A DNA stretch of 64,000 nucleotides from Burkholderiaceae bacterium DAT-1 (GCA_019084025.1 JAHRBI010000002.1:124001-188000); one strand, 5' to 3'; counted from the stretch's first letter, positions 49,400 through 59,888 are shown. The notes: generated from the letters alone by a model not told the origin. Made by a program: numbers and translations.

Positions 49400-50230
49400 A
49401 TGCTGGTAAAAGTCAAACCAACTTCTGCAGGCCGTCGTGGTCTGGTCAAGGTTGTAAACCCTGACCTGTACAAGGGCCGTCCGTACGCTCCGCTGGTCGA
49501 AGCGCAAAGCAAAACCGCTGGTCGTAACAACCGCGGTGTGATCACTACCCGTCATAAGGGCGGTGGCCACAAGCAACACTACCGTGTCGTAGATTTCCTG
49601 CGTAACAAGGATGGCATCACCGCCACCGTGGAACGCATCGAGTACGACCCGAACCGTACTGCACACATCGCTCTGCTGGTTTATGCAGATGGCGAACGTC
49701 GCTACATCATCGCTCCGCGTGGCCTGAAGGTCGGCGCGCAAGTGGTGAGCGGTTCCGAAGCGCCGATCAAGGCTGGTAACGCCCTGCCGCTGCGCAACAT
49801 TCCGGTTGGTTCCACCATCCACTGTATCGAGATGAAGCCTGGTAAGGGTGCTCAGCTGGCTCGTTCCGCTGGTGCTTCCGTTCAGTTGCTCGCTCGTGAA
49901 GGTGCATATGCTCAGCTGCGTCTGCGCTCTGGTGAAATCCGCAAGGTTCACGTTGATTGCCGCGCCACTATCGGTGAAGTCGGTAACGAAGAGCACAATC
50001 TGCGCAAGATCGGTAAGGCCGGTGCCAACCGCTGGCGTGGTATTCGTCCGACCGTCCGCGGTACTGCCATGAACCCGATCGATCACCCGCATGGTGGTGG
50101 TGAAGGTAAGACTGGTGAAGGTCGTGTGCCGGTGAGCCCGTGGGGTACCCCGACTAAGGGTTACCGTACGCGTAGCAACAAGCGCACCAGCAACATGATC
50201 GTGCGTCGTCGCTTCTCGAATAAGGGGTAA
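49400..50230 (+). CDS. rplB: 50S ribosomal protein L2
   Basis: This 276-residue primary binding protein is required for subunit association and peptidyl transfer. It starts [34 protein letters not shown] and [22 protein letters not shown] carry the conserved His near the catalytic centre. The end [21 protein letters not shown] is typical. It precedes rpsS by six bases. Confidence 0.98.
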   Translation: MLVKVKPTSAGRRGLVKVVNPDLYKGRPYAPLVEAQSKTAGRNNRGVITTRHKGGGHKQHYRVVDFLRNKDGITATVERIEYDPNRTAHIALLVYADGERRYIIAPRGLKVGAQVVSGSEAPIKAGNALPLRNIPVGSTIHCIEMKPGKGAQLARSAGASVQLLAREGAYAQLRLRSGEIRKVHVDCRATIGEVGNEEHNLRKIGKAGANRWRGIRPTVRGTAMNPIDHPHGGGEGKTGEGRVPVSPWGTPTKGYRTRSNKRTSNMIVRRRFSNKG

Positions 50231-50236
50231 TTAGAC

Positions 50237-50512
50237 ATGGCTCGTTCCATTAAAAAAGGCCCGTTTGTCGACGCTCACCTGCTCAAAAAGATTGAGACAG
50301 TGCGCGCTACCAATGACAAGCGTCCGATCAAGACCTGGTCGCGTCGTTCGACAGTTCTGCCGGATTTCGTGGGTCTTACCATTGCTGTGCATAACGGCAA
50401 GCAGCATGTTCCCGTCTACGTTAACGAGAACATGGTTGGTCACAAGCTCGGCGAATTCTCGCTGACCCGTACGTTCAAGGGTCACGCTGCCGACAAGAAA
50501 GCCAAGAGGTAA
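50237..50512 (+). CDS. rpsS: 30S ribosomal protein S19
   Basis: This 91-residue protein of the 30S head forms a complex with S13 near the A site. [50 protein letters not shown] and [18 protein letters not shown] match the family throughout. It is six bases from rplB and six from rplV. Confidence 0.98.
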   Translation: MARSIKKGPFVDAHLLKKIETVRATNDKRPIKTWSRRSTVLPDFVGLTIAVHNGKQHVPVYVNENMVGHKLGEFSLTRTFKGHAADKKAKR

Positions 50513-50518
50513 TTCGCG

Positions 50519-50848
50519 ATGCAAACATCCGCAATTCTGAATGGCGCTCGTATTTCGGCTCAAAAGGCACGTCTGGTTGCAGACCTCGTGCGTGGCAAGC
50601 CGGTCGAGCAAGCCGTGAACATCCTGACCTTCAGCCCCAAAAAGGGCGCGGTCATCATCAAGAAGCTTCTGCTGTCGGCAATTGCCAATGCTGAGCACAA
50701 CGATGGCGCCGATATCGACGCCCTCAAGGTGACGACCATTTATGTGGACAAGGGTACTTCCCTGAAGCGTTTCTCCGCACGTGCCAAGGGCCGCGGCAAT
50801 CGCATCGAGAAGCAAACCTGCCACATCACCCTGACCGTGGGCGAGTGA
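50519..50848 (+). CDS. rplV: 50S ribosomal protein L22
   Basis: This 109-residue protein has a beta-hairpin lining the exit tunnel ([28 protein letters not shown]) and can acquire macrolide resistance there; no deletion is seen. The N-terminal [23 protein letters not shown] is typical. It has seven bases between it and rpsC, whose site is GAGGATAAT. Confidence 0.98.
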   Translation: MQTSAILNGARISAQKARLVADLVRGKPVEQAVNILTFSPKKGAVIIKKLLLSAIANAEHNDGADIDALKVTTIYVDKGTSLKRFSARAKGRGNRIEKQTCHITLTVGE

Positions 50849-50855
50849 GGATAAT

Positions 50856-51560
50856 ATGGGCCAGAAAATTCATCCGACGGGATTCCGTCTTGCAGTGAAC
50901 AAGAACTGGGCTTCGAAGTGGTACGCCAGCAGCCGCAATTTTGCGACTATGCTGTCGGAAGACATCAAAGTCCGTGAGTTTCTGAGTAAAAAGTTGGCGC
51001 ATGCCTCCGTTGGTCGCATCGTGATCGAGCGTCCGGCAAAGAACGCTCGCATCACCATTCACAGTGCTCGTCCGGGCGTTGTGATTGGCAAGAAGGGTGA
51101 GGATATCGAACTGCTGAAACAGCAGCTCGTGAAGATGCTGGGTGTGCCTGTGCACATCAACATCGAAGAAATCCGCAAGCCGGAAATCGATGCCAAGGTG
51201 ATCGGTGATTCCATCGCTGCTCAGCTGGAAAAGCGCGTGATGTTCCGTCGTGCCATGAAGCGCGCCATGCAAAACGCGATGCGTCTGGGCGCGCAAGGTA
51301 TCAAGATTATGGCTTCCGGCCGTCTGAATGGTATCGAAATTGCACGTACCGAATGGTACCGCGAAGGCCGTGTGCCGCTGCACACCCTGCGTGCTGACAT
51401 CGACTACGCAACATCCGAAGCCGAAACCACATACGGTATCATCGGTATCAAGGTGTGGGTGTACAAGGGTGAAGTGAAGGCTGGCGAGCAAGCTGCTGTC
51501 GTGCCGGAACAAACCGAACGCAAGCCGCGAAAGGGGGCTCGAAATGCTGCAGCCAACTAG
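50856..51560 (+). CDS. rpsC: 30S ribosomal protein S3
   Basis: This 234-residue protein at the mRNA entry tunnel has helicase-like basic patches. It has an N-terminal [18 protein letters not shown], a KH domain with [17 protein letters not shown], and the C-terminal [31 protein letters not shown] short basic tail follows. The last 17 bases overlap rplP. Confidence 0.98.
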   Translation: MGQKIHPTGFRLAVNKNWASKWYASSRNFATMLSEDIKVREFLSKKLAHASVGRIVIERPAKNARITIHSARPGVVIGKKGEDIELLKQQLVKMLGVPVHINIEEIRKPEIDAKVIGDSIAAQLEKRVMFRRAMKRAMQNAMRLGAQGIKIMASGRLNGIEIARTEWYREGRVPLHTLRADIDYATSEAETTYGIIGIKVWVYKGEVKAGEQAAVVPEQTERKPRKGARNAAAN

Positions 51561-51960
51561 ACTCAAGTATCGCAAACAGCAGAAGGGCCGTAACACCGGT
51601 ATCGCTACTCGCGGTAACAAGGTGAGCTTTGGTGAGTGGGGTCTGAAGGCCATTGGCCGTGGCCGTTTGACCGCTCGTCAAATCGAAGCTGCCCGTCGCG
51701 CAATGACCCGCTATATCAAGCGTGGTGGTCGCGTGTGGATTCGCGTGTTCCCGGACAAGCCGATCTCCTCCAAGCCTGCCGAAGTCCGTATGGGTAACGG
51801 TAAGGGTAGTCCGGACTACTACGTCGCCGAAATCCAGCCAGGCAAGGTCCTGTACGAGATGGATGGCGTGGACGAAACCATCGCTCGCGAAGCGTTCCGT
51901 CTGGCTGCAGCTAAGCTGCCGCTGGCGACGACTTTCGTGACTCGACATGTGGGGCAGTAA
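51544..51960 (+). CDS. rplP: 50S ribosomal protein L16
   Basis: This 138-residue protein organises the A-site tRNA cleft. [56 protein letters not shown] and the Arg loop region (the hydroxylation target in E. coli) are present. The start ATG lies within rpsC, a 17-base overlap. rpmC follows one base later. Confidence 0.98.
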   Translation: MLQPTRLKYRKQQKGRNTGIATRGNKVSFGEWGLKAIGRGRLTARQIEAARRAMTRYIKRGGRVWIRVFPDKPISSKPAEVRMGNGKGSPDYYVAEIQPGKVLYEMDGVDETIAREAFRLAAAKLPLATTFVTRHVGQ

Positions 51961-51961
51961 C

Positions 51962-52150
51962 ATGAAGGCAAGCGATCTGCGTAACAAATCGGTTGAGGAG
52001 CTCAATGCTGAGCTGCTCTCGCTGCTGAAGGCTCAATTTGGTCTGCGCATGCAACTGGCTACCCAGCAACTGGGCAATACCAGTGAAATCAAGCGCGTTC
52101 GCCGCGATATCGCGCGCGTTCGGACCATCATCGCTCAGAAGGCAGCGTAA
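51962..52150 (+). CDS. rpmC: 50S ribosomal protein L29
   Basis: This 62-residue helical hairpin protein at the tunnel exit lies beside L23. [48 protein letters not shown] is the full family pattern. ATG 51962 is used; an in-frame ATG five codons earlier is inside rplP. rpsQ follows after two bases. Confidence 0.97.
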   Translation: MKASDLRNKSVEELNAELLSLLKAQFGLRMQLATQQLGNTSEIKRVRRDIARVRTIIAQKAA

Positions 52151-52152
52151 TC

Positions 52153-52416
52153 ATGACCGAAACCAAACTGAAGCGTACGCTGACCGGTCGCGTGGTCAGC
52201 AACAAGATGGACAAGACTGTGACCGTGCTGGTCGAGCGTAAGGTTAAGCATCCGCTCTACGGCAAGATCATCCGTCTGTCCAAGAAGTATCATGCGCACG
52301 ACGAAGCTAACGCCTACGGCGAAGGCGATGTTGTGACCATCGAAGAGTGCCGTCCGCTGTCCAAGACCAAGTCCTGGACTGTAACTGCACTGATCGAAAA
52401 GGCACGCACAGCCTAA
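52153..52416 (+). CDS. rpsQ: 30S ribosomal protein S17
   Basis: This 87-residue OB-fold primary assembly protein binds 16S rRNA helix 11. [56 protein letters not shown] fit the family. It is the last gene of the S10 operon, followed by a strong terminator 65 bases later. Confidence 0.98.
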   Translation: MTETKLKRTLTGRVVSNKMDKTVTVLVERKVKHPLYGKIIRLSKKYHAHDEANAYGEGDVVTIEECRPLSKTKSWTVTALIEKARTA

Positions 52417-52480
52417 GTTTGAAAAGTCGGGTTGACTTCTAACTATTGAATTTAACTCGATTTTTTCAAAAAGAAGTTGC

Positions 52481-52515
52481 AAAAGCATTCTGCCCTGCGT
52501 AGAATGCTTTTTTTT
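52481..52515 (+). terminator. Terminator of the S10 operon
   Basis: A perfect 11-bp stem AAAAGCATTCT/AGAATGCTTTT with a 9-base loop runs into eight T. It lies between rpsQ and rplN and implies that the spc genes need their own start or antitermination. Confidence 0.92.
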
Positions 52516-52524
52516 CATCCTTAC

Positions 52525-52622
52525 CTTGGGTCCTTCGGGGGTCAAGTTGTGGGTGTTTTTATCCCCCTCGGGGTCCAAAACTGGCCGTTGAGCCGCTTTG
52601 CTGCGGCACCGCAGAGATGCGG
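52525..52622 (+). promoter_or_regulatory. Structured spc operon leader with several hairpins
   Basis: Between the S10 terminator and rplN are consecutive hairpins: CTTGGGTCC-TTCG-GGGGTCAAG (52525-52546), CCCC-TC-GGGG (near 52564-52573), GCCGC/GCGGC (52592-52607) and CCGCA-GAGA-TGCGG (52609-52622). No clear -35/-10 pair was found in the gap. The region may carry feedback control. Confidence 0.5.
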
Positions 52623-52650
52623 GGATACGGGTTAAGTTGGAGTATCTTCA

Positions 52651-53019
52651 ATGATTCAAATGCAATCTAAGCTTGAGGTTGCTGATAACACTGGTGCAAA
52701 GTCGGTTATGTGCATCAAGGTTCTCGGTGGCTCCAAGCGTCGCTATGCCTCGGTTGGCGACATCATCAAGGTCAGCATCAAGGAAGCCGCGCCACGCGGT
52801 CGTGTGAAGAAGGGTGACGTCTACAATGCCGTCGTCGTTCGCACCGCCAAGGGAGTTCGTCGTCCGGATGGTTCGCTGGTCAAGTTCGACGGTAACGCAG
52901 CTGTGTTGCTCAACAACAAGCTCGAGCCAATTGGTACCCGTATCTTCGGGCCGGTTACGCGTGAATTGCGTACCGAGCGCTTCATGAAGATCGTGTCTTT
53001 GGCACCGGAAGTGCTGTAA
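52651..53019 (+). CDS. rplN: 50S ribosomal protein L14
   Basis: This 122-residue beta-barrel protein forms intersubunit bridges with 16S rRNA, next to L19. [33 protein letters not shown] and [35 protein letters not shown] match the family. It is the first gene of spc; the Shine-Dalgarno is GGAG nine bases upstream. rplX is ten bases on. Confidence 0.98.
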   Translation: MIQMQSKLEVADNTGAKSVMCIKVLGGSKRRYASVGDIIKVSIKEAAPRGRVKKGDVYNAVVVRTAKGVRRPDGSLVKFDGNAAVLLNNKLEPIGTRIFGPVTRELRTERFMKIVSLAPEVL

Positions 53020-53029
53020 GGAGCCCTGC

Positions 53030-53347
53030 ATGAACAAGATCCGTAAAGGCGATGAGGTTGTCGTCATCACCGGTAAGGATGCTGGCAAGCGCGGTACCGT
53101 GCTGCAGGTCCTGACAAATGACAAAGTTGTGGTCGAAGGCGTGAATGTTGCCAAGAAGCACCAAAAGCCGAATCCGGTTCGTGGTGTTGCTGGTGGTATC
53201 GTTGACAAGACCATGCCGATCCACGTTTCCAACATTGCCCTCTTTAATCCGGCTACTCAGAAGGCTGACCGTGTCGGCTTCAAGTTGCTTGACGATGGCA
53301 AGAAGGTTCGCGTGTTCAAGTCGAACGGCGAAGTGGTTGGGGGCTAA
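53030..53347 (+). CDS. rplX: 50S ribosomal protein L24
   Basis: This 105-residue assembly initiator binds 23S domain I and has a KOW motif ([27 protein letters not shown]). The mid-part [35 protein letters not shown] is typical. It is ten bases downstream of rplN and ten upstream of rplE. Confidence 0.98.
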   Translation: MNKIRKGDEVVVITGKDAGKRGTVLQVLTNDKVVVEGVNVAKKHQKPNPVRGVAGGIVDKTMPIHVSNIALFNPATQKADRVGFKLLDDGKKVRVFKSNGEVVGG

Positions 53348-53357
53348 GGGGTAGAAA

Positions 53358-53897
53358 ATGGCACGTCTGCAAGATTTCTACAAAGAAACAGTTGTCCCGC
53401 AGCTGACTGAAAAGTTTGGCTACAAGTCGGTGATGGAAGTTCCGCGCATCGAAAAGATCACCATCAACATGGGTGTTGGTGAAGCGGTTGCTGACAAGAA
53501 GGTCATGGAACACGCCGTTGGCGACCTGACCAAGATCGCCGGTCAAAAGCCTGTTGTTACGCTGTCGAAGAAGTCCATTGCTGGCTTCAAGATTCGTGAT
53601 GGCTATCCGGTTGGTTGCAAGGTGACACTGCGTCGCGAACGTATGTTCGAATTCCTGGATCGTCTGGTTACGATTGCGCTGCCGCGCGTTCGCGACTTCC
53701 GTGGCGTTTCCGGTAAGTCCTTTGATGGCCGTGGTAACTACAACATGGGTATCAAAGAACAGATCATTTTCCCGGAAATTGAATACGATAAGATCGACGC
53801 ACTGCGTGGTATGAACATTACCATCACCACCACCGCGAAGACCGACGAAGAAGCCCGTGCGCTGCTCGCCGCGTTCAAGTTCCCGTTCAAGAATTGA
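53358..53897 (+). CDS. rplE: 50S ribosomal protein L5
   Basis: This 179-residue 5S rRNA-binding protein of the central protuberance contacts P-site t[80 protein letters not shown] are diagnostic. In E. coli S8 represses the spc operon by binding near this gene's start. rpsN follows after seven bases. Confidence 0.98.
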   Translation: MARLQDFYKETVVPQLTEKFGYKSVMEVPRIEKITINMGVGEAVADKKVMEHAVGDLTKIAGQKPVVTLSKKSIAGFKIRDGYPVGCKVTLRRERMFEFLDRLVTIALPRVRDFRGVSGKSFDGRGNYNMGIKEQIIFPEIEYDKIDALRGMNITITTTAKTDEEARALLAAFKFPFKN

Positions 53898-53904
53898 GGT
53901 TGCC

Positions 53905-54210
53905 ATGGCAAAACTCGCATTGATTAATCGCGAAGAAAAGCGTGCAAAGCTGGTTGCCAAGTATGCTGCCAAGCGTGCAGCTCTGGTGGCAATCATCAAT
54001 GACCAGAATCTGAGCGAAGAAGAGCGTTTTGCAGCCCGTCTGAAGCTGCAAGCCCTGCCGCGTAACGCCAACCCGACTCGTCAGCGTAATCGTTGTTCGA
54101 TCACCGGTCGTCCGCGTGGCGTGTTCCGCAAGTTCGGTCTTGGCCGTAACAAGCTCCGTGAAATCGCTCTGCGTGGCGAAATCCCGGGCGTCGTCAAGGC
54201 CAGCTGGTAA
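53905..54210 (+). CDS. rpsN: 30S ribosomal protein S14, long zinc-free form
   Basis: This 101-residue 30S head protein is the long C-minus form: a single Cys ([26 protein letters not shown]) instead of two CXXC pairs. The start is [20 protein letters not shown] at ATG 53905; longer in-frame options fall in rplE. The C-terminus PGVVKASW is invariant. rpsH follows after 11 bases. Confidence 0.97.
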   Translation: MAKLALINREEKRAKLVAKYAAKRAALVAIINDQNLSEEERFAARLKLQALPRNANPTRQRNRCSITGRPRGVFRKFGLGRNKLREIALRGEIPGVVKASW

Positions 54211-54221
54211 GGAGATCAGGA

Positions 54222-54617
54222 ATGAGCATGCATGATCCTATCGCCGATATGCTGACACGTATCCGCAACGCCCAACGCGCTGATAAGCCTACAGTTTCGA
54301 TGCCGTCGTCGAAGCTGAAGGTTTCCATCGCCCAAGTGTTGAAGGACGAAGGTTATATCGAGCAATTTTCGGTTACTGGTTCGGACAAGAAGCCGCAGCT
54401 GGATATCGAATTGAAATACTACGCCGGTCGTCCGGTTATCGAGCGCATTGAACGCGTGTCGAAGCCTGGTCTGCGTATCTACAAGGGTGTGGGTGATATC
54501 CCTCAGGTTATGAATGGCCTGGGTATCTCCATCGTTTCCACGTCTAAGGGCGTGATGACCGATCGCAAGGCTCGCGCAAGCGGCATTGGCGGCGAAGTCA
54601 TCTGCTTCGTGGCCTAA
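54222..54617 (+). CDS. rpsH: 30S ribosomal protein S8
   Basis: This 131-residue primary 16S binder is, in E. coli, the translational repressor of the spc operon. [46 protein letters not shown] and the C-terminal [26 protein letters not shown] fit. It has an AAGGAG ribosome site. rplF follows after 12 bases. Confidence 0.98.
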   Translation: MSMHDPIADMLTRIRNAQRADKPTVSMPSSKLKVSIAQVLKDEGYIEQFSVTGSDKKPQLDIELKYYAGRPVIERIERVSKPGLRIYKGVGDIPQVMNGLGISIVSTSKGVMTDRKARASGIGGEVICFVA

Positions 54618-54629
54618 GGAGATATAGCA

Positions 54630-55163
54630 ATGTCCCGCGTAGCAAAGAATCCGGTTGCGATTCCTGCTGGTGTTGAAGTGAAAATGACCGCTGACGAAAT
54701 CATCGTCAAGGGTCCACAAGGCACCGCATCGCGTCCGCTGAATAGCGCAGTTGAAATCAAGGTTGAAAACAACGCCCTGGTTTTCGCTGCCAAGGACTCC
54801 AGCAAACACGCTCGTGCCATGTCCGGCACGATGCGCGCTCTGCTGAATAACATGGTTACTGGTGTTTCGGTTGGTTTCCAGCGCAAGTTGACCCTGGTTG
54901 GCGTGGGCTATCGTGCTCAAGCTGCAGGTGAGATGCTGAATCTGACCCTTGGTTTTTCCCATCCTGTAGCCCACAAGATGCCCGCAGGTGTTAAGGTTGA
55001 GACTCCGTCCCAAACCGAAATCATCCTGAAGGGAATTGACAAGCAGGTTATCGGTCAGGTTGCTGCCGAAATCCGCGCTTACCGTGCACCAGAGCCTTAC
55101 AAGGGCAAGGGTGTCCGTTATGCGGATGAGGTTGTGGTCCTGAAGGAAACCAAGAAGAAGTAA
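54630..55163 (+). CDS. rplF: 50S ribosomal protein L6
   Basis: This 177-residue protein near the factor-binding site is a tandem duplication of one fold. [19 protein letters not shown], the middle [26 protein letters not shown] and the signature [22 protein letters not shown] are present. The GGAGATATAGCA site precedes ATG. rplR follows after 15 bases. Confidence 0.98.
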   Translation: MSRVAKNPVAIPAGVEVKMTADEIIVKGPQGTASRPLNSAVEIKVENNALVFAAKDSSKHARAMSGTMRALLNNMVTGVSVGFQRKLTLVGVGYRAQAAGEMLNLTLGFSHPVAHKMPAGVKVETPSQTEIILKGIDKQVIGQVAAEIRAYRAPEPYKGKGVRYADEVVVLKETKKK

Positions 55164-55178
55164 TCGAGGCTGAATATC

Positions 55179-55532
55179 ATGGACAAGAAGGAAATCCGCC
55201 TGCGCCGGGCCCGCAAAACTCGTGCTCGCATCGCGGCGCTGAACATGGTGCGCCTCAGTGTGCATCGTTCCAACAGCCATATCTACGCCCAGATCATCGA
55301 CGAAACTGCCAGCAAGGTTCTGGCATTTGCGTCGACTCTGGAGCCTGAGGTCCGCAAGGAACTGGCTAACGGTGGCAATAAAGCTGCTGCTGCGATTATC
55401 GGCAAGCGTATCGCTGAGAAGGCCGTTGCTGCTGGCGTTAAGCAAGTAGCATTCGACCGCTCCGGCTTCCACTACCACGGTCGTATCCAGGCCCTGGCAG
55501 AAGCTGCCCGCGAAAACGGCCTCGAGTTCTAA
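55179..55532 (+). CDS. rplR: 50S ribosomal protein L18
   Basis: This 117-residue 5S rRNA-binding protein has a basic N-terminus ([21 protein letters not shown]) and the core [59 protein letters not shown]. Together with L5 it loads 5S rRNA on the 50S. rpsE follows after 14 bases. Confidence 0.98.
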   Translation: MDKKEIRLRRARKTRARIAALNMVRLSVHRSNSHIYAQIIDETASKVLAFASTLEPEVRKELANGGNKAAAAIIGKRIAEKAVAAGVKQVAFDRSGFHYHGRIQALAEAARENGLEF

Positions 55533-55546
55533 TTGGAGTCTGAATA

Positions 55547-56068
55547 ATGGCGAAGACTGATATCGAAGATCGCGGCGATGGCCTGCGGGAGAAGATGATC
55601 AGCGTCAACCGCGTAACGAAGGTTGTGAAGGGTGGTCGTATTCTCGGCTTCGCTGCACTGACCGTAGTTGGTGATGGTGACGGTGGTGTTGGTATGGGTA
55701 AGGGCAAGTCCAAGGAAGTGCCTGTAGCCGTACAGAAAGCAATGGAAGAAGCCCGTCGCAAGATGGTCAAGATCCATCTGCGTAATGGTACCGTGCAGCA
55801 CAAAGTGATGGGCAAGCACGGCGCGACAACTGTTTTGATGCAACCGGCTCCTGAAGGTACTGGTATCAAGGCAGGCGGTCCGATGCGCGCAGTGTTCGAG
55901 GTGATGGGTGTTCACAACATCTCGGCAAAGTGCCACGGCTCTACCAATCCGTACAACATTGTGCGTGCAACACTGGACGGTCTGTCCAAGCTTCGCACTG
56001 CCTCCGAGATTGCTGCCAAGCGCGGCAAGACCGTGGAAGAGATTCTGGGGGTAGAGGCAAATGGCTGA
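55547..56068 (+). CDS. rpsE: 30S ribosomal protein S5
   Basis: This 173-residue protein helps decoding fidelity. The spectinomycin-contact loop [46 protein letters not shown] is intact. A dsRBD-like N-terminal and an S5 C-terminal domain are both present. The last eight bases overlap rpmD. Confidence 0.98.
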   Translation: MAKTDIEDRGDGLREKMISVNRVTKVVKGGRILGFAALTVVGDGDGGVGMGKGKSKEVPVAVQKAMEEARRKMVKIHLRNGTVQHKVMGKHGATTVLMQPAPEGTGIKAGGPMRAVFEVMGVHNISAKCHGSTNPYNIVRATLDGLSKLRTASEIAAKRGKTVEEILGVEANG

Positions 56069-56243
56069 TGCACGTATCAAGGTAACGCTCGTCAAGAGCC
56101 TGATCGGTCGTATCGAAGCTCATAAGGCCTGCGCAAGCGGCCTGGGCCTGAAGCGCATCAACCAGACCGTTGAAGTGCTGGATACGCCTGCAAACCGTGG
56201 CATGATCAATGCGATCAACTACCTGGTTAAAGTTGAGGGGTAA
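56061..56243 (+). CDS. rpmD: 50S ribosomal protein L30
   Basis: This 60-residue protein ([55 protein letters not shown]) is of the usual short bacterial form. It starts inside rpsE with an eight-base overlap, so translation is coupled, and rplO begins two bases after its stop. L30 is absent from some phyla but present here. Confidence 0.97.
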   Translation: MADARIKVTLVKSLIGRIEAHKACASGLGLKRINQTVEVLDTPANRGMINAINYLVKVEG

Positions 56244-56245
56244 TC

Positions 56246-56680
56246 ATGGAACTCAATACCATTAAGCCTGCAGCAGGTGCTAAGCATGCATCCAAGCGCG
56301 TAGGTCGCGGCATCGGTTCCGGTCTGGGCAAGACCTGTGGCCGTGGTCACAAAGGTCAAAAGTCCCGTGCAGGTGGCTTCCACAAGGTTGGTTTCGAAGG
56401 CGGTCAAATGCCTTTACAACGCCGCCTTCCGAAGCGTGGCTTCAAATCTCTGACTGCAGGCAACACTGTTGAACTGCGCGTCGGTGATCTGAATGCACTG
56501 CCGGTAGACGAAGCTGACGTGCTGGTACTGAAGCAAGTTGGTTTGGTTCCGCAAACTGCCAAGGCAGTGAAGCTGATCCTGGCCGGCGAGCTGACTAAGG
56601 CAGTCAAACTCCGTGGCGTACTGGCGACCAAGGGTGCACGTGCTGCACTCGAGGCAGCCGGTGGCAGCCTGGCCGACTAA
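56246..56680 (+). CDS. rplO: 50S ribosomal protein L15
   Basis: This 144-residue late-assembly protein has a long glycine-rich extended N-terminus ([34 protein letters not shown]) and a globular C-terminal half with [27 protein letters not shown]. It is two bases from rpmD and is followed by secY after 23 bases. Confidence 0.98.
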   Translation: MELNTIKPAAGAKHASKRVGRGIGSGLGKTCGRGHKGQKSRAGGFHKVGFEGGQMPLQRRLPKRGFKSLTAGNTVELRVGDLNALPVDEADVLVLKQVGLVPQTAKAVKLILAGELTKAVKLRGVLATKGARAALEAAGGSLAD

Positions 56681-56703
56681 AACGATTGCGATAAGGCGCA
56701 ACT

Positions 56704-58014
56704 GTGGCGAATCCAGCAATGGCTAGTACCGCAACAAAGTTTGCGGATCTTAAAAAGCGTATCTGGTTCCTGATCGGTGCCCTGATCGTTTATCGTATTG
56801 GCGCGCATATCCCGGTTCCTGGTGTGAACCTGGACGAACTGGCCCGGTTTTTTGATAGTCAAAAGACCGGGGCGGGCCTCGTGAACATGATTAACATGTT
56901 CTCGGGTGGTGCACTAAAACGATTGTCGATCTTTGCAATCGGTATCACACCTTACATTTCAGCTTCTATTATTTTGCAATTGGCCTCAGAAATGTTGCCA
57001 TTTCTTAAAGAGCTGAAAAAAGAAGGTGAAGCCGGTCGGCGCAAGATTACGCAATACACGCGCTATGCAACCGTCGCGCTTGCGACAGTGCAAAGCTTTG
57101 GTGTTGCTGCAATGTTGTATCATCAGCCCAATCTCGTATTGGTGCCGCAGGCGGAGTTTTTCTTCACTGCTATTGTGTCACTCGTGACAGGCACTATGTT
57201 CTTGATGTGGCTAGGTGAGCAGATCACTGAGCGTGGGTTGGGTAACGGCATTTCGATTCTGATTTATGCCGGGATTGCTTCCGGTATGCCAGGGTCGATT
57301 GCAAACATGTTGCAGCTTGAGAGCACAGGTGCAGTGTCGCCGCTCTTGCTAATTGGGCTGGCGGTTGGCGCGGTTTTGCTGATTGCTGCTGTGGTCTTTG
57401 TCGAACGCGGTCAGCGCAAAGTTCTGGTGAACTATGCAAAACGCCAAGTTGGCAATCGCATTATGCAAGGTCAAGCAACGCATCTGCCGTTAAAGTTGAA
57501 CATGTCGGGTGTTATTCCTCCGATTTTTGCTTCGAGCATCATTCTATTCCCGGCAACTGTGTTGTCGTGGGGTGGTAACTCCGACAAGTTGTCGTGGCTC
57601 AAGGCAATCGGTGACAAGCTGCACCCGGGTGAGCCCTTGTATATCTTGTTGTATGCAGCAGCCATTATCTTTTTCTGCTATTTCTATACGGCACTGGTTT
57701 TTAATCCAAAGGAAACAGCGGATAACCTGAAAAAGAGTGGTGCGTTCATTCCGGGCATTCGTCCGGGTGAGCAAACAGCAAAGTATATCGAGCGTGTCAT
57801 CCTGCGTTTGACGCTGATTGGAGCACTCTACATTACAGGTGTATGTTTAATACCTGAATTGTTGTTGCTCAAATGGAGCTCGATCGGTAATTTTGGTGGA
57901 ACGTCCATACTGATTGTGGTGGTTGTGACCATGGATTTCATGGCGCAAGTGCAGTCATATCTGCTCTCGCATCAGTATGAGAGCCTTCTGAAGAAAGCTA
58001 ACTTCAAGGGCTGA
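56704..58014 (+). CDS. secY: Preprotein translocase subunit SecY
   Basis: This 436-residue channel has ten transmembrane helices. The first signature is [28 protein letters not shown] and the second is cytosolic, [20 protein letters not shown] lateral-gate helix and the C-terminal tail LMKKANFKG-like LLKKANFKG complete it. The start is a GTG at 56704, with AAGG eight bases before. With SecE of this window it forms the SecYE core. infA follows after 36 bases. Confidence 0.97.
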   Translation: MANPAMASTATKFADLKKRIWFLIGALIVYRIGAHIPVPGVNLDELARFFDSQKTGAGLVNMINMFSGGALKRLSIFAIGITPYISASIILQLASEMLPFLKELKKEGEAGRRKITQYTRYATVALATVQSFGVAAMLYHQPNLVLVPQAEFFFTAIVSLVTGTMFLMWLGEQITERGLGNGISILIYAGIASGMPGSIANMLQLESTGAVSPLLLIGLAVGAVLLIAAVVFVERGQRKVLVNYAKRQVGNRIMQGQATHLPLKLNMSGVIPPIFASSIILFPATVLSWGGNSDKLSWLKAIGDKLHPGEPLYILLYAAAIIFFCYFYTALVFNPKETADNLKKSGAFIPGIRPGEQTAKYIERVILRLTLIGALYITGVCLIPELLLLKWSSIGNFGGTSILIVVVVTMDFMAQVQSYLLSHQYESLLKKANFKG

Positions 58015-58050
58015 TACTTCCGTCCGACAAGTTAAAACGAACGAAAAGAC

Positions 58051-58269
58051 ATGGCAAAGGAAGACGTCATTCAAATGCTGGGGGAGGTTCTTGAGAATCT
58101 TCCTAACGCGACATTTCGCGTCAAACTGGAAAATGGTCACATTGTTTTGGGACACATTTCCGGAAAGATGCGTATGCACTACATCAAGATTCTGCCTGGC
58201 GACAAGGTAACAGTCGAGATGACTCCCTATGACCTGTCGCGGGCACGAATTGTCTTCCGCGCCAAGTGA
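58051..58269 (+). CDS. infA: Translation initiation factor IF-1
   Basis: This 72-residue OB-fold protein blocks the A site during initiation: [72 protein letters not shown] in outline. The location between secY and rpmJ is characteristic of betaproteobacteria and Gram-positives, unlike E. coli. A second infA may exist elsewhere in the chromosome, as in many of these organisms. Confidence 0.97.
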   Translation: MAKEDVIQMLGEVLENLPNATFRVKLENGHIVLGHISGKMRMHYIKILPGDKVTVEMTPYDLSRARIVFRAK

Positions 58270-58295
58270 TGCTGTTTTTTGAAAGGATATGAGCG

Positions 58296-58409
58296 ATGCG
58301 AGTACAAGCTTCGGTCAAAAAAATCTGCCGCAACTGCAAGATCATCCGCCGCAACCGCGTGTTGCGCGTGATCTGTACCGACCCGCGGCACAAGCAACGT
58401 CAAGGTTGA
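58296..58409 (+). CDS. rpmJ: 50S ribosomal protein L36
   Basis: This 37-residue zinc-ribbon protein has [20 protein letters not shown] followed by [17 protein letters not shown]. The ligands are C11, C14, C27 and H32, so it is the zinc-binding form. It lies 26 bases after infA, with GAAAGGA before the ATG. It closes the spc operon; a terminator hairpin starts two bases after its stop. Confidence 0.96.
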   Translation: MRVQASVKKICRNCKIIRRNRVLRVICTDPRHKQRQG

Positions 58410-58410
58410 T

Positions 58411-58429
58411 AAACGGCATTGCCGTTTTT
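58411..58429 (+). terminator. Terminator of the spc operon
   Basis: A perfect 7-bp stem AAACGGC/GCCGTTT with a 3-base loop runs into a T tract. It begins directly after rpmJ. Its loop and right arm also contain the -35 of the next promoter. Confidence 0.75.
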
Positions 58430-58447
58430 CAATCTTGCTGTTAAAAT
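58419..58447 (+). promoter_or_regulatory. Promoter of the alpha operon overlapping the spc terminator
   Basis: TTGCCG (58419-58424), located in the loop and right arm of the spc terminator hairpin, is 17 bp from TAAAAT (58442-58447). The transcript would start near 58454, 24 bases before rpsM. Confidence 0.6.
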
Positions 58448-58477
58448 CCGCCACTTTTTAGAAACTGGGGTAACGAC

Positions 58478-58840
58478 ATGGCTCGTATTGCTGGGGTGAA
58501 TATCCCCAATCATCAGCATGCCGTGATTGGTCTTCAAGCGATTTTTGGTATCGGTCGTACACGTGCAAAGAGCATCTGTGTTGCGGCTGGTATTCCTGAA
58601 GATCGCAAGTTCAAGGATCTCACGGATACTGAACTGGACAAGCTGCGTGAAGAAGTGGGTAAATTCACGGTTGAGGGTGACCTCCGCCGCGAAGTGACCA
58701 TGAATATCAAGCGCTTGATGGATCTTGGCTGCTACCGTGGCTTGCGTCATCGCCGCGGACTGCCGGTACGCGGTCAGCGTACCCGTACTAACGCTCGTAC
58801 TCGCAAGGGTCCGAAGAAGTCGGTTAGTACGAAGAAGTAA
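58478..58840 (+). CDS. rpsM: 30S ribosomal protein S13
   Basis: This 120-residue 30S head protein contacts P-site tRNA and bridges to L5. [34 protein letters not shown] and [28 protein letters not shown] are typical. In E. coli S4 represses this operon from a leader before rpsM; the leader here is only about 24 bases, so that pseudoknot cannot be as large. Confidence 0.97.
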   Translation: MARIAGVNIPNHQHAVIGLQAIFGIGRTRAKSICVAAGIPEDRKFKDLTDTELDKLREEVGKFTVEGDLRREVTMNIKRLMDLGCYRGLRHRRGLPVRGQRTRTNARTRKGPKKSVSTKK

Positions 58841-58859
58841 GTATTACTAAGGACTGATA

Positions 58860-59252
58860 ATGGCTAAAGCAAACACAGTGCGTGTACGGAAGAAAGTCAA
58901 AAAGGTTGTGTCTGAAGGTATCGTGCATGTTCACGCTTCCTTTAACAACACAATCGTGACCATCACCGATCGCCAAGGGAATGCACTTTCTTGGGCTACC
59001 TCGGGCGGTGCTGGTTTCAAGGGCTCTCGTAAGAGTACACCATTCGCGGCACAGGTTGCTGCGGAGCACGCTGGTAAAGTTGCCCAAGAATACGGTGTAA
59101 AGAATCTCGAAGTGCGAATCAAGGGTCCGGGCCCAGGCCGGGAATCCGCTGTGCGTGCGTTGAATGCGCTGGGTTTCAAAATTACCAGCATTGCCGACGT
59201 TACCCCCGTTCCGCACAACGGTTGTCGTCCGCCTAAAAAGCGTCGTATTTAA
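58860..59252 (+). CDS. rpsK: 30S ribosomal protein S11
   Basis: This 130-residue platform protein has the N-terminal [63 protein letters not shown]. The end [17 protein letters not shown] carries the Asn-Gly site that is isomerised in E. coli S11. rpsD is 15 bases downstream. Confidence 0.98.
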   Translation: MAKANTVRVRKKVKKVVSEGIVHVHASFNNTIVTITDRQGNALSWATSGGAGFKGSRKSTPFAAQVAAEHAGKVAQEYGVKNLEVRIKGPGPGRESAVRALNALGFKITSIADVTPVPHNGCRPPKKRRI

Positions 59253-59267
59253 TTCCGGAGACCCGAG

Positions 59268-59888
59268 ATGGCACGTTACATCGGACCGAAATGTAAACTC
59301 GCACGTCGCGAGGGCACTGACCTGTTCCTGAAGAGCGCCCGTCGTTCTTTGGACAGCAAGTGCAAACTGGATACTGCTCCTGGTCAGCACGGTGCTAAGA
59401 CACCCCGTCTGTCCGGCTACGGTGTTCAACTGCGTGAAAAGCAAAAGATTCGCCGTATTTACGGCGTGCTTGAGCGTCAGTTCCGTCGTTATTTTGAAGA
59501 AGCTGCTCGCCGCAAGGGTTCGACTGGTGAAAACCTGTTGAAGCTGCTGGAGTCGCGTCTGGATAACGTCGTATACCGTATGGGCTTTGGCTCCACACGT
59601 GCGGAAGCACGTCAGTTGGTTAGCCACAAGGCGATCACGGTGAATGGCAATGTGGTGAATATTCCTTCCTTCCAAGTGAAGGTGGGTGACATCGTCGCTA
59701 TTCGTGAAAAGTCTAAGAAGCAAGTTCGCGTTGCGGAAGCACTGGCTCTCGCCGAGCAAATCGGCTTCCCGAGCTGGGTTGGTGTTGACTCCAAGAAAAT
59801 GGAAGGCACCTTCAAGTCGACTCCGGAACGGAGCGACCTGTCCAGCGACATGAACGAGCAGCTCGTCGTTGAATTCTATTCCAAGTAA
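59268..59888 (+). CDS. rpsD: 30S ribosomal protein S4
   Basis: This 206-residue primary 16S binder and fidelity factor starts [23 protein letters not shown], with LDTAPGQHG and an S4 RNA-binding domain ([45 protein letters not shown]). It is the usual alpha-operon repressor in E. coli. It does not have the four-Cys zinc site of some S4 proteins. rpoA follows after 59 bases. Confidence 0.98.
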   Translation: MARYIGPKCKLARREGTDLFLKSARRSLDSKCKLDTAPGQHGAKTPRLSGYGVQLREKQKIRRIYGVLERQFRRYFEEAARRKGSTGENLLKLLESRLDNVVYRMGFGSTRAEARQLVSHKAITVNGNVVNIPSFQVKVGDIVAIREKSKKQVRVAEALALAEQIGFPSWVGVDSKKMEGTFKSTPERSDLSSDMNEQLVVEFYSK

